Assembly (NCBI RefSeq): GCF_030272615.1
Contig: NC_081412.1
Span: 684,954,583 to 685,012,582, forward strand
Reading direction: 5' to 3'
Origin: Cryptomeria japonica
Taxonomy: Eukaryota > Streptophyta > Pinopsida > Cupressales > Cupressaceae
Length of the DNA stretch: 58,000 nt
Position numbers and translations under genes: made by a program. The notes under the pieces were generated by a model. The model saw only the letters and a program-made list of their open reading frames with translations. It made no database searches and was not told the origin of the DNA. Positions 21,602 through 33,330 of this stretch are shown one piece after another; the stretch's first letter is position 1; every line of letters starts with the position of its first letter.

Positions 21602-22291
21602 TGATCTAAATTATTTTGTCAATTGAGAAGACAATATCCAAAGCAGAATTGGTGGTATTGTAAACACATAATAAATCATATAAAAATTTCATTTCATTGA
21701 AAATGTGTAAGAACCATATAATTTTTGGCAAACTTTGTGAAAGAGAGTTGTATGCCCCCTTGAATCTATCCAATTTGGGCAAACTTTGTGAAAGAGAGTT
21801 GTATGCCTGGAATCCATCCAATTTGGGCAAACTCTGTAAAAGAGAGTTGTATGCCCGAAATCTATCCAATTTGGGCAAACTCTATGAAAGAGAGTTGTAT
21901 GCCCGAAATCCATCCAATTTGGGCAAACTCTATGAAAAAGAGTTGTATACTCAAGCCCGTACAAGTTAGGCAATCTTGTGAAGGAGCGTATGTCTGTGGA
22001 CTTCATGAGAACTGATCCAAATTGGCTAACTCCACATATGAGATGCATGTCATATCTTTGCAAACTCGTCTTACGAGTTGTATGCCTGTAACTCTATAAC
22101 TTTCTAACTCTCTGCAATTGGATTCGAATTGAGCTTATTTATAAGCTTTCAAAGAAGTTGAACAGGCACTACATTTATGTCCGCATCGGAAGTCGAAAAG
22201 ACAATCCAGTATTGAAAGGTTATTACATTTATATGAAAACAAAAATTAATAAAAAATTAAAATATTTAATACTCTGACTTATTTCTGATCA
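21602..22291 (-). repeat. 5' LTR of the non-autonomous element
   Basis: 690 bp, same ends as the left copy. TATAAATA on the minus strand at 22136-22143 predicts transcription start near 22110, so the 48-bp array (21725-21957) would lie in the R/U5 part of the RNA leader. Differences from the left copy are scattered single substitutions. Confidence 0.9.
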
Positions 22292-23849
22292 GAATTGGTC
22301 TTGCATCATATTTTGTGACATACAATGATATAATATGGTTGGTTTCAATTAAGGTAAAAATATAGGAAGGGTTTACACCTATTTATAAAAAGCAATCAAG
22401 AAGGTGAAAAAAATGAGTTTCACAAGAAGAGAGACTAAAACCAACAGAAAAAGTGAAAAAGACCAAACCCAACAAGGACCAGCAAGCGTTTTTTATTGGG
22501 GCTATGAACCAAAAATGGGTTGTGAAAGGATCCCAAAATCTTTAACAAGTAGCGATGAATAGCAACCAACAAAAGGACAAGCTTAATAAAGACCTCAAAA
22601 ATTGACAAAAAGATATAGAGGCAATAAAGAAAAAAAGGAAGGATGTCAAACAAACATTCAAAGTGATTTGAATCCAAACCTCAACAAAGAGTTATGAAGA
22701 GGAGAGAGACTGAAATAGAATTTCATACCTTATTTTGAAGAAATCTTATTTGAAGGACTCTTAATCACAACATCAACTTTTAGTTTTACCTTGCATCGGG
22801 ATTATTTTTTCCTCATTAGTGTGGTTATTTTTTAAAATGGTTTTCAACACCTTCCCACTCTTAGAGACTAGGGAGACATTGCAACTAGTGACATATAAAT
22901 AGAGGAATGCCCAAGGATATCTAAAACCAAACCTTGATGCCATATTCTAGATTTCCCTTTAAAGACAAGCAAATAGGACTCATAATTGATTTTATGCTCC
23001 TAGACACCTAACTAAAAGCATGATTTGATACTATTCGGTAAAACTTTATTAGTTTTGACATAAACATAGAATCTACAAAAAAAAAGAAAAAAATTTAAGA
23101 TTTTACAACATTATAAATGAAAAACCATTGACCAATAACATTAGCTATACCTTAAATTATACTTTCCTCCTAGAACTATAATGCAAGCTTAGATGAACAA
23201 ACCCAAATAGTAGTCATTTTATCCTTGGTAGTGTGAAGGCCAATAGCCCATCTTACTAAATGAAGATAAGTTGTATTGGGAAACAAGGAACCTCGTTGTA
23301 TAACTCTTGAAGAGTCCTCTATGGAATGAAAAGAGAATAAGAGGTATTTATTTAACAAGATAGCAACACAAAGTTGACTTGAAACATTCTAGTATTTGAT
23401 CTTCCAACTACAAATAACATAAATATTTGGTCAATAACTAAAGAATCTTTCAATGAGAGAATATAAGCTCTATCCACCGAGACATGAGGAATCCTAAAGG
23501 AAGCATAGGGAACATCACCAAGACTAAGAATTTCTAGTGAAATCAACTTTTGTATGAGGAGAAAAAATAGAAATTGGGGGCTCCACAAAAGAGGTATTAA
23601 CACCCTCAAATTTTAGCAAAAAATTAAATTGTCCATGATAAAAATTTAGTTGCGACACTCAAAGACACCCCCTGCAAAATCCTGTTTATTTTCAAGTAAA
23701 AGAACTTGGTAGGCATATTCATCAATCATATGTGAGTGTCCATGTCTCTTTGTAGCCTCCCATGATCAGATTTGATCAGTTTCCAAAGTGGCAAATTGAA
23801 GGGTTCTGAAGAAGTTTGCACGTGCCAAGATTGGAACAAAGTATGGGGT
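22292..23849. other. Unrecognised stretch with a degenerate coding look on the minus strand
   Basis: No identifiable gene. Minus-strand 23176-23609 gives two adjoining open stretches in different frames (GDVPYASFRIPHVSVDRAY; then FHSIEDSSRVIQRGSLFPN and HLVRWAIGLHTTKDKM) whose composition looks protein-like. They could be remains of one frameshifted gene or element. I do not recognise the family. The rest (22300-23170) is AT-rich with nothing seen. Confidence 0.35.
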
Positions 23850-24235
23850 TCCATCTAGGCACTTGAGAGCTGCTCGACAGAATCCCTCAAAAGGATGTTA
23901 TCTCAACAAATGCAATGATTGCAGGATTCAAAAAGAATGAAATTGTTGAACTTGATTTAAAAGCTTCAAAGAAAATATGATTGGCAAATATTAAAGCCGA
24001 ATTCTATGACCTTTGTTAGCATTCTCTTTGCCATATTGAAAGGAGGAGCTTTGGATCAGCAATAGGAGATTTTTTTCTCTTTTTTAGGTATGTTCATTGG
24101 AAATGTATGAAATTGTAGAATGATACACAATGCACCCGAATTGTTTGACAAGATGCCTAACAGAATCTTAAGAAATGAAATGAAATGATTGCATAATGTG
24201 GCATTTTTCACGAAAGGAGTTATATGAATGAGAGA
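23850..24235 (+). pseudogene. Pentatricopeptide-repeat (PPR) gene fragment, PLS class
   Basis: Around 23866-23960 one frame reads ELLDRIPQKDVISTNAMIAGF, close to the P-to-L motif hallmark (LFDxMPxRDVISWNAMIAGY). It continues with a run resembling the motif carrying ALELFxxM and the CAN-type segment. At 24090-24230 another frame reads FIGNV, then RMIHNAPELFDKMPNRI and NEM, the hallmark again, with part of the DMYAKCG piece lost. Stops and frame changes are frequent, and nothing beyond two or three repeats is visible. PLS-class PPR proteins act in organelle RNA editing and processing. This is a relic, probably of a retro-copied or duplicated gene. Confidence 0.6.
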
Positions 24236-27200
24236 GAAAATTTAGGCAAATGGTAAAAGGCCTGTTAAAAATTTTATTTCCACAAAGGTGAAAGTATTTT
24301 ACATAGGTGGATAATGCAGATTGTAATAAATCATAATAGAGTACAGTTCATAAATAGTTACTAGGGAGCCAAAATATGTCAACACTGGAGAATTATTTTC
24401 ACCAAAGGTAAAATGCAATAACAAAATACAAGGAAAATGGTTTTAACTTTAGGTGAAATAGAGAAAAATATAATGTGCAGAATGTCATCAATGGAATATT
24501 TTCAACAAAAATGACTTAATTGGGAATTTCTAAAGGTACATGTTAAATATAATAAATTTAATAGTTATTTTATGTCTTTTGATTTTTGGGGTTGGTATTT
24601 AGGTAGTTTTTTTTGTCTATAACAAGAATGTGAACAGTCGGAAGCACTCCTTTATTTTATAAAGTGAAATCGAGACTCTATAGTAGGGTCTTGAATTTTT
24701 TGGAGCAAAAGGGCTTTGATGTAAAACTTTGAAACAATAATGGAGAAGATGCAATGTTTTGTGTCCCAAATTTTTGTTGCAATTGTTCATGGTAATTAAT
24801 GAAAAATCTTATTTGGTTGTCTCCAATTTGTTTTTTCTCTTGTTATATGAATCAGTATATCAAGCATACGTTTGATATGTCGATGCATATATATGTTTGT
24901 ACGTGATTTATTTGATTGGTTTCCTCAAGTAGTATTTAAATTCAAAAAAGTTGATTGTGACTTGGAGGATTCATTTTGGATTAAGAAGAAGAGTATAATA
25001 ATAGAGTTGCTTGCACGTTTATGCACGATATGAATAATAATGTGTCAAACAACTAAGATTTTTGGCCATAAGAGGGATACACATCAGTTTGTGCATTGAC
25101 TTTATTTCCCTATGGAAAGCGTACTAATCAATTTCAGCTTCAAAACAGATAAAGATAAAACTATCTTTATTTTGAATTACATTGATAGTATTTAGTTTAT
25201 TTTTTATTTTTTTATTTTCACCTCATGCCCATGGAAAATAGATAATAAAAGAATAATTAAATTGAAGTTGCAATCAAATAAACCTTTGAAAATTGTGTGA
25301 GGTTTCATTTGCTTAAATATCATCATATAATTTGGAGGATTTATCAAATAGTGGTGATATCGGTTCACCTTCCAAGGTTTAATAGGGCCTAAAGAGAAGA
25401 AGACATTAACCTTCTTGGTTAATTCTTGTTTGTTGGCCAAATCCAGTATTGAATCTAAGCATAAGACTTGGCATATCTTTAAGGTTAATAATTTGTTGAT
25501 TTGGGAACCAACAAGAGGTAGAAACCCCTTTTCTAGGATCCTATATTGCACATAGGGAAGAAAAAGGTGCACAAAGAAAGACACCTTCCCTTATAACCTA
25601 AGCAATAGAGAGAGGAACCCCAAAATAAAAATAAGGTTCAACATCCACCTCACATGAACCATCAAAAAGATGAGAAGGTGTGAGATGCAAGCCCAATAAG
25701 GGAAACAATCTAGATTATAATTTTTTTAACAAGGAGAGAAAAATGGCATCCCTCTTATTGTATTTTAATAAAAATATATTCATTATGTAGGATAAATCTA
25801 ATGTAGGACAACCTTAATAGGCCTCCTACCTCAACCCCAACATACCCCTAAGAAGTTGGTAGTGTTGTGAGCGAAGTAGATGCCACCACCTAGCAAAGGA
25901 TCGCCTTATACAAGTCAAAATTTTGTGAATAAGAAAAATTATATGATCCTACATTGGAGAAAGCCTAGGAAACATAAGAAGAATAAGAGAAATGCCAAAC
26001 AACCTAGCCTTGAGTATAAGGTTCAATAAAAGTTCATCCTTTTCAACAACATCCAAGGAAACTTCCTCATCTTCATACTCTAAATCCACTTCATCATTTT
26101 CATTATTCCCCTCAAAATTGAAACCACTACCTCTACTTCAATTCTTTCTCATTGCTTCCATCTCTATATTTCTTAATTTGTGAAATAGAAATGGAATTGA
26201 ATGAATTTTTTATTTCATGAAATTGTTAGAATCTTTTTAAGTATTGTAATCATATTTATGATTGATTTTATATCATTAATATTATATTTTTTTTAAAAAA
26301 ATTTACAATAATAAATCTAAGCATAATTTATCAAATATTTAAGGTTTCAGAGATAAGTATAATTAAATATATAAAATTAGTTATAAAATCCATTAGTTGC
26401 TCCAAATTGTTTAATTTTAAAATTTCTATATTGTATGCAAAATCATATTTCTTTAGTTGACTTATACTCAAGAATGAAATGTAAGATATATGATGATTGC
26501 ATAAATGGATATTTATCAATCTAATTTGAATATAATTTTATTTCCAACAACGTCATTAGTTTGATTTCTTTCATTAATACATGTTTCTATATAAAGTGCA
26601 ATATGCCAAATATTTTGAGCACCTAATCAATCCACATGTCCTAGGGTGACATACAAACATACATGACATAGGGAATAGAATATAAAAATTAAAAAAATAT
26701 CATTTTGAGGAGAATATTTCTACTCAAGAATTCGATCATAAAATATAGTATTAAATATATGGATTCAACACTAAATGGAGGACTTGTCACATTAACACTT
26801 TAAACTTGCCTACCTTATCCAAAACTTAAAAGCTATCTAGCTTAAATAGTCCTAATAGTAGTTATACTAAGGCATAAAAAGGTAAAATGAGCATTGTGAT
26901 AAAATATACCATTGGGAAATAAAAAATAGGAGAAAATCTCTCTCTTGAAACTAGTTGAATAAGCTATGAAGATTTGCGACATAGAACTAAGCATTTTGGC
27001 TACATCAAATAAAAATTAGCAAAAATAAAAAGCATTAAAAAATAGTCCACTACACCTATTAACAAGATCATAGTGGTGAATTCTTCAATCATAAGGGTTT
27101 TTCCTTTTGGGTGTATATGTAACACATCTCAAATGAGAAAAGAAGTGATAGAGGAGTACTTGTGGGTACATGCAATCACTAAAGGAAAATGGGATACCTT

Positions 27201-27370
27201 TGCTGAATGGGAACTTGAGGAAAAATATCCTAAAGGGGAATCATAAATTTATCATTGAAGAATAAAACTCCTAAAAATATTAAATAAGAGACTTAAAACC
27301 ATTTGATTTGTTTTATCCTTGTCTAAGCCCTCTATAGTATTGAACAAAATATTATTAGATGTTTAGGATA
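24236..27370. other. AT-rich non-coding stretch, one unrecognised minus ORF
   Basis: Nothing identifiable. A 126-codon open stretch on the minus strand (25204-25584) reads LVGSQINKLLTLKICQVLCL and IKPWKVNRYHHYLINPP. The DNA beyond its start (25585-25720) also reads through in part. It may be a relic of an unknown element, but no family motif is seen. 26210-26760 is very AT-rich. Confidence 0.4.
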
Positions 27371-29042
27371 TGTAGCATCATAAATTGCACACCCTTAATT
27401 GGGTGGTACAATTCCACACTTAGGTTAGCACACCCCTTAGTGTCTTTGAATTTTTCATTTCAAATTCCCTTTCAATATTTAATTAATTAATTTAACTAAA
27501 TCTAAAGTTGTATTTTATCCCTCTACACATCATAAAACTGGGCCCTTTATGCTAAGTGTGCCCCTTTTTATTTTATTCTCCCAATTAATCATTTCATCAA
27601 ATACCCTAATTATGTCCTATTTCAATCTTCAAGGCTCGATTTCTCATATCAAAACATCTCAAATTTTCACAAACTCCTAGAATTTGCTTTAAAATCACAA
27701 TATCTTGCTTCCTTGAAAATTTGGTAAAAAGTTGGTCAGACTGTGTGTTCAAACCATGTTGGTACCAACATGGTCCCAAATTTTTCTCCTTGAATTCCAA
27801 GAGCATGTTTTGGTGGTATTTTAATATTCAAATCCAAGAGATTGCCAAAAAATATCATTTCTAAGTCGGCCTATGACTCAAAACAAAGTTAGGGTCTCCT
27901 ACATAAACCCTTTTCTTTCCTCATTTGAAGATCTAGTGATTGAAGGAGCTTCTTATGCAATGAAAGTGTGGATTTTATGAGGTCAAAAATAACAAATCAA
28001 GAATCCATCAATTCTACATTAAACATTTTCAACATCCCCTAGGAGCTTTGAAGACATTGAAGAATAATAGGAGATCACCGACTAATGATTGGCACATACC
28101 TCTCCCTTGGGGTTTGGTATGGTTTCATGTTATTTTCATGTCTTTGTATGAGCTTCATGATATTCATTTTTAGATTTTCATGTATGCTTTAGATCCATTA
28201 TAGCATTTGTGATTTCAAGCATTTGCATTTATATTTAAACTCATTTAGGGTTTACTCTCCAAAGCGTAGGGTAGAACTCAATATTTAATTTCTTGTTCAT
28301 TTAGGATCTTGCATACACACAAGATTCTTGCACACATATTTTCATTATATTATCGGATATTTGTGGCAGTGGAAATCACTAACACAAGGGGTTTGACTAA
28401 GGCAAAACCCTATATAGCCACCTAGACACTCTTTTTCAAGTTGCAGGTGTAGGTATAGGAATCCGATGGACGCACAAATTTTGGGACCAACTGAAGACAC
28501 AAAGATAGTCTCAGGGCCTAAATCTAATCTCAGATCTTAGAGATAGGGGTTTGACGCGTTGGAATAGGACCAAGGCATGGTGCCCAGGTCCCTAGTTTTT
28601 TCAGTTTCAGGTGACAGCTCTGCATATCAGACCCTCAGGACCCCAGATCCAAAAGATCAGCATTCTATGAGCAAAAGGACAGGGGAACCCAATGACCTAG
28701 GATTTGACAATTCTTCATCAATTTCAGCAAAGTGCACCTCTAAACTCATTTCCCATCTCTACTTTTGGTCTCTCGGTTTCAGTTTGTGTTAGATTTGCAT
28801 GTTCAGATTAGTGTGCATTGTTTCTTATCTCCTAGTTAGTTGATTGTTGCAGTGCGTCTTACAAATCTACTCCTCATTTACAGAAAAGGAATAGAAACCC
28901 TAAGAGATATTCCTTGACTCTCTCTTTCCTACAAGACGTAGTCAAAGTGAACTATCTCACTAGGCTCTTTCGTATTCCACTATGTGTACATGAGAGTGGG
29001 ATTAGGTCTAGATACTTAGTTCTATTTTTATGCATCACATCA
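27371..29042 (+). repeat. Gypsy-A 5' LTR
   Basis: Starts TGTAGCATCATAAATTGC and ends ATGCATCACATCA, directly followed by the PBS-like TGGTGAACCC. About 1672 bp. A TATATAG box near 28412-28418 may be its promoter. No gene inside. The 5' edge is inferred from the TG start only, since no second LTR is available to confirm it. Confidence 0.65.
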
Positions 29043-29058
29043 TGGTGAACCCAACGTG
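29043..29058 (+). other. Gypsy-A putative primer binding site
   Basis: TGGTGAACCCAACGTG begins immediately after the LTR-terminal CA. Gypsy-C has the related TGGTGAACCTGACATG in the same place (45144). It is not the initiator-Met sequence, and I cannot name the matching tRNA. Confidence 0.55.
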
Positions 29059-29224
29059 AATCCAATCTTCTTTAAATTTTCATTTCTTAGTTAGATCTAG
29101 TTATTTCATCTTTCTTTTCATTGAAAAACATAAAAAATTCAAAAAAAAATCAAAAAGAAAAAAAAAGGTTTCATTTATTGCATTGTGAGTTAAGTTTTGA
29201 TTGCATTCTTTATTTCAAAAAAAA

Positions 29225-30240
29225 ATGTCAGATCTTTATTTGTAATATTTTCATTCCTTTTACAATGCATTTGGTTATGATGATTATGAGTTTAGTAAGG
29301 AAGAATTAGATGAGACTCTTGATGAGTTTCTATACCCTAAACCTTCTAAACCTACATTTTGCCAAAAGCTAATCAACCTTGTTACTATGTCATTTCATAG
29401 TGATGAGAAAGATAAGTTGAAGCTCTTCCCATGAATACATTCCTATCAACTCATCCTCTAAATCTAGTGACATGATGGTTTATAATAATCCCCTTTATGA
29501 GGATCTATCTCCTTTTGAATCTAAAGACAGACCATTTAATAGATATGATCATGCTATGTTGGATGATGCTCTTGATGATTTTATGTCTTTGCCAACTCCT
29601 TCAAATAAATGTCACCCATCTAAAAGATTGATTAATATGATAAATGTGAATGAACATAGAAAACCCCTCTTTTTGTTTCAAGGTTCTTACCCTTCTCCAA
29701 CATCACAATCCTTAAACCAACTCATCCTTACGGTTTAAGGTGGTTATGGAAATGATCCTTTTTGCACTCCTAAAAAACCTATTACCACTATGCAAGGAGG
29801 ATATCCCACTAAGAGTCCTTATGAGTATTCTAAATAAATAACTAGAGAGATTTATGATTTGGTTTCTAGGCTATATAATGCAAGAAACAATAGGCATCCT
29901 AATCCTCTCTAGTTATTCCAATCTCACTTCCTAATCCTCAACCCATTCCTATTCAAGCGCCTCACATTTTACAAGCTCTTGTTAAGGAGTATGATCTCAT
30001 TGAACAACTTAAGGCCACTCCTACCAAGACCTCCCTTTGGGATTTGATTCAAACCTCTTCAACATATCATGGAATGTTAGAAGATACCTTGAAAACCTTG
30101 AATGTCTCACCAACAGTGACATCCAATAATGTGTCTTCTTTGATTGACTCAATAACCATGCCTAAAGCTCAAATTGTGTTCACCCAAGATGACTTACCTC
30201 CTCATAAAATTCAATGCCAATATGATCCTCTCATCATTGT
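29225..30240 (+). pseudogene. Gypsy-A gag
   Basis: The likely start at 29225 gives MSDLYL, a TAA, then YFHSFYNAFGYDDYEFSKEE, an acidic opening. Further pieces: YEDLSPFESKDRPFNRYDHA (from 29472), DDALDDFMSLPTPSNK, and, after a frameshift near 29920, QALVKEYDLIEQLKATPTKT and SLWDLIQTSSTYHGMLEDTL, the segment preceding the protease in Tat elements. No CCHC knuckle was seen. Several stops and frame changes. Gag would form the particle. Confidence 0.75.
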
Positions 30241-30510
30241 TGTTATTATTAATAAAAATTCTATAAGATGAACCCTTGTAGATAATGGCTCTGGCCTTAA
30301 TGTTTGTAGCATTAATTTGTTACATATGATCAATGTGGATACATCTCTTATTAAACTTGATTTCCTTACTATTTGTGGCTTTGATAATGTGGCTAGGTCT
30401 TCATTGTATATTATAACCTTACCTATTAAGGTAGAACTAGTTACCTTGTCCACACATATTCATGTCATGCCCGAACTTAACCTACAATTTGTTGTTCTGT
30501 AGACCCTTGA
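30241..30510 (+). pseudogene. Gypsy-A aspartic protease
   Basis: Just after a TGA at 30269 the frame reads TLVDNGSGLNVCSINLLHMI. The VDNGS triplet region corresponds to the D-S/T-G active site, in the form (VDNGSA-N-VC) usual in Tat elements. It goes on with ICGFDNVARSSLYIITLPI and THIHVMPELNLQFVVL, the C-terminal part of the fold, where the normal LLGRPW segment has decayed. It would process Gag-Pol. Confidence 0.8.
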
Positions 30511-31620
30511 TTCATAAGATGCAAGTTGTCCCTTATACTTTGCATAGGCAAGTGAAATTTATTTAGAACAATAAGATGTATACCTTTCTCACCGATACCA
30601 ATCTCCAAGCTTGTTTACAAACATCTACTTCTAAATCTTCCTCCACTAGTTCTTCTCCAACTACTTCTGACATCCCTTCTAGTATCCCTTCTCCTTCTAG
30701 TACCACTTTTTATTCTACCAATTCTATTCCTCCAAGTGATCTTGAATTTCCTTAAATGCATTCTTCTCAATCTGAATCTCCTCCCAAAGATGTCTTTTCC
30801 CCTGAGAAGGTACTCTAGGATGATGATTGGGCGTCTTTGGACTTTAACCCTACTTTTGTGGGAGAATATAGAATACATTCAAGAGAGCCTAAGTATAAAA
30901 AGAAGGAAGACAAGGATGAATCTAAAAAGAAACCCATTTTGTCTAAACTATTAAGTAACAATTTTGTGGTTTCTTCTAATTCTAAATCTTCACCCATTTC
31001 CATTCAATTGATTTTGATTTTCAGAGCCATGAAAAACCCCCTTTCCTTACTAAAATGGATAACCTCTATGATCCTAGTTTCCATATCTTAGTTAAGAGTG
31101 GATATAATAGAAATGGTTGTGGTACTCAAGAACAAGGGATTAAAGTTCCTATAGAATATAATTATCATGAGGCTACATTTGGACTTGGATACAATCCCCT
31201 TAAACCCACCAAAGCTTCTAAGAGACCATCTATTAGTGTTAATGTCATTTCCTTTTCCTATAAACCTCTTTCATTAAAGCATCTTGAGTATATTGACTGT
31301 GATTCTAGTATCTTCACTTTGGATGTCTTCTTTGCTGATGATTCCTTAGCTGAGTTTCTAGGGGCTTATGATAGTCTCCCTCATTACCATCATATTCGTG
31401 GGCTCCCTTATTGTTTGAATGCAGAAGAATATTTTGGGGAAGGTGTTGAATTAGCTAAAGATAATGATACGACGATTAAGGAGTTCCCTCAACTAAAGGA
31501 TATCCCTCAACAAAGTAATCTCCTTATAAGTGATACCATTGGCATCAAGGTGGATCCTTGTAATGAAGACAAGATTATAAAGGTGGTAAAATGTCTTACT
31601 GATGAAGAACAGAAGGAATA
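30511..31620 (+). pseudogene. Gypsy-A protease-RT linker with G-patch-like motif
   Basis: Part one (30600-31010) is Ser/Thr/Pro-rich, then acidic and Lys-rich (EPKYKKKEDKDESKKKP), with frame changes. Part two (31055-31621, open) begins with a segment ILVKSGYNRNGCGTQEQGI, matching the Gly-rich G-patch pattern (xxGYxxGxGLGxxxQGI) known between protease and RT in Tat-type and some other retroelements, followed by EATFGLGYNP. The remainder leads to the RT. The function of G-patches in these elements is thought to be nucleic-acid binding. Confidence 0.65.
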
Positions 31621-32397
31621 ATATGATTTATTACATGAATTCCCTAAAATCTTTTCTTGGATATACTCTAACATACCTGGCATTGATCCTAAGATTGTCA
31701 CTCATCATATTGTCTTAATTCTTGATGCTAAACCTGTGAAGCAAAAGATTAGAAAGATGAATCCCAAAATATCTTTGCTTGTCAAAGCTTAAATTGAGAA
31801 ATTATTGGATGTAGGATTCATTCGCCCTATTGACTACTCTCCTCGGATTTTGAATATTATCACTATGGCTAAACCTGATCACAAGATTAGGATGTGCACC
31901 AATTTTTAAAATCTCAATAAGGCTTCCTTAAAGGATTATTTTCAGCTTCCCAACATCGATATGATAGTGGATTCTACCGTTGGACATGCCTTGTTATCTT
32001 TTATGGATGGTTTCTCAGGATATAATCAAATCTTCATTAATCCTCAAGATCAGTTTAAAAATGCCTTCACTACTCCTTGGGGTAGTTTTGTTGGATTTTA
32101 ATGCCTTTTGGATTGAAGAACGCAGGCACTACTTACCAACGTGTTATGACTCTTATCTTTCATGACTACATGCATAAAATCTTAGAAGATTACATTGATG
32201 ACATATTAGCTAAGTCCATGCTCCGTAAAGACCATGTTAAGATCCTTCGTCAAGTCTTTAAGGGAATTCGTAAATACAACATGTGCTTGAACCCCTGAAA
32301 GTGTGCTTTTGGTGTGGATAGTGGAAAGCTATTAGGATTCATAGTGTCGCTTCGTGGTATTGAGGTGGATTAAAAAAAAATACATTCCAATGTTAAT
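31621..32397 (+). pseudogene. Gypsy-A reverse transcriptase
   Basis: Reads LLHEFPKIFSWIYSNIPGID, HHIVLILDAKPVKQKIRKM, stops at about 31791 and 31907, then FMDGFSGYNQIFINPQDQ (first catalytic Asp), TPWGSF. A frame change is followed by MPFGLKNAGTTYQRVMTLIF and EDYIDDILAKS (YIDD catalytic box, 32190-32201). Then CAFGVDSGKLLGFIV (stop before it), the thumb start. Catalytic Asp residues remain. At least four stops or frameshifts. Confidence 0.88.
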
Positions 32398-33330
32398 ATG
32401 CCACCTCTTAAAAACATTTCCCATTTGAGAAGTTTGCAAGGAAAAATACAAGCCATTCGTAGGTATGTATCACAACTTGTGGATCAGACCTTTCCCTTTA
32501 CTCAATTGCTCAAGAAAAAAATCACCTTCCAATGGAATGAGGATTTTCATCAAGCCTTTGAGGATTTAAAATCTTATTTGGCCAACCCTCCTACTTTGCA
32601 ACCAGTTGACCCAACTAAACCATTTCTTCTATATACAACTACTTCTCCTCTTGTTCTTACAGCTTTGTTGGCACAATGTAATAGTGATGGTAAACAATGC
32701 TCAATTTATTATTTAAGTCATACTTTGCTTGATTATGAAGTCCGCTATACTGCGCTAGAAAGGCAATGTCTTGCTCTTATTTTTGCAACACAAAATTTGA
32801 GACATTTCCTTTTGAATGTTGAGGTTCATGACATCATCAAATTTGATCCTTTAAAACACCTTTTGTTTAAGACAGATCTTTCAGGATGTCTAGTGAAGTG
32901 GGTTATGATGTTAACTAAGTTTGATCTTAAGTTTGTTTCTCAAAAAGTAATAAAAGGACAATCATTGACTAATCATTTAGTTGATACTCCTTCACCTCTC
33001 ATGCTACCCAATCAAAAGTCCCTTCCTGATGAGTTTGTTCTTCCTATTGAGACTGACGAAACTTGGGAGTTGTACTTTGATGGCTCTAGGTATCATACAA
33101 GCTTGGGGGTAGGTGTTTTTCTATTTCCTCCTAATAAGAAACCTATTCCCTCATCTTATCATCTTAATTTATTATGCACTAATAACATTACCGAGTATGA
33201 AGCCCTTATAGCTTGTCTTGGAGTGGCTTTAGCCTTGAATGTGAAGTACATACATAACCATGGTGACTCTCAATTAATCATTAAAGAAGGTATAGGAGTT
33301 TATCATGCTAAACAAGGCAAATTATCATAA
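32398..33330 (+). pseudogene. Gypsy-A connection, RNase H and second (archaeal-type) RNase H
   Basis: A 310-codon open stretch. First part: LRSLQGKIQAIRRYVSQLVD and FQWNEDFHQAFEDLKSYLAN (RT connection), then IYYLSHTLLDYEVRYTALER and CLALIFATQNLRHFLL (first RNase H; the Glu in Y-T-x-x-E is seen). Second part: TWELYFDGSRYHTSLGVGVF (Asp), NITEYEALIACLGVAL (Glu) and HGDSQLIIKE (Asp), the archaeal-type RNase H that defines Tat elements. Best-preserved stretch of Gypsy-A. Confidence 0.9.

Larger units (their letters stand above)
19678..22291 (-). mobile_element. Non-autonomous LTR retrotransposon (LARD-like), 2614 bp
   Basis: Two direct repeats of exactly 690 bp (19678-20367 and 21602-22291) flank a 1234-bp interior. 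Both start TGATCT and end TGATCA. Directly inside the right repeat the minus strand reads TGGTATCAGAGCC (21587-21600), the initiator-Met PBS, so the element runs on the minus strand with the right copy as 5' LTR. Flanks are AAATT (19673-19677) and GAATT (22292-22296), a TSD with one transition. The interior has no gag or pol. It would depend on proteins of other elements. Confidence 0.9.
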
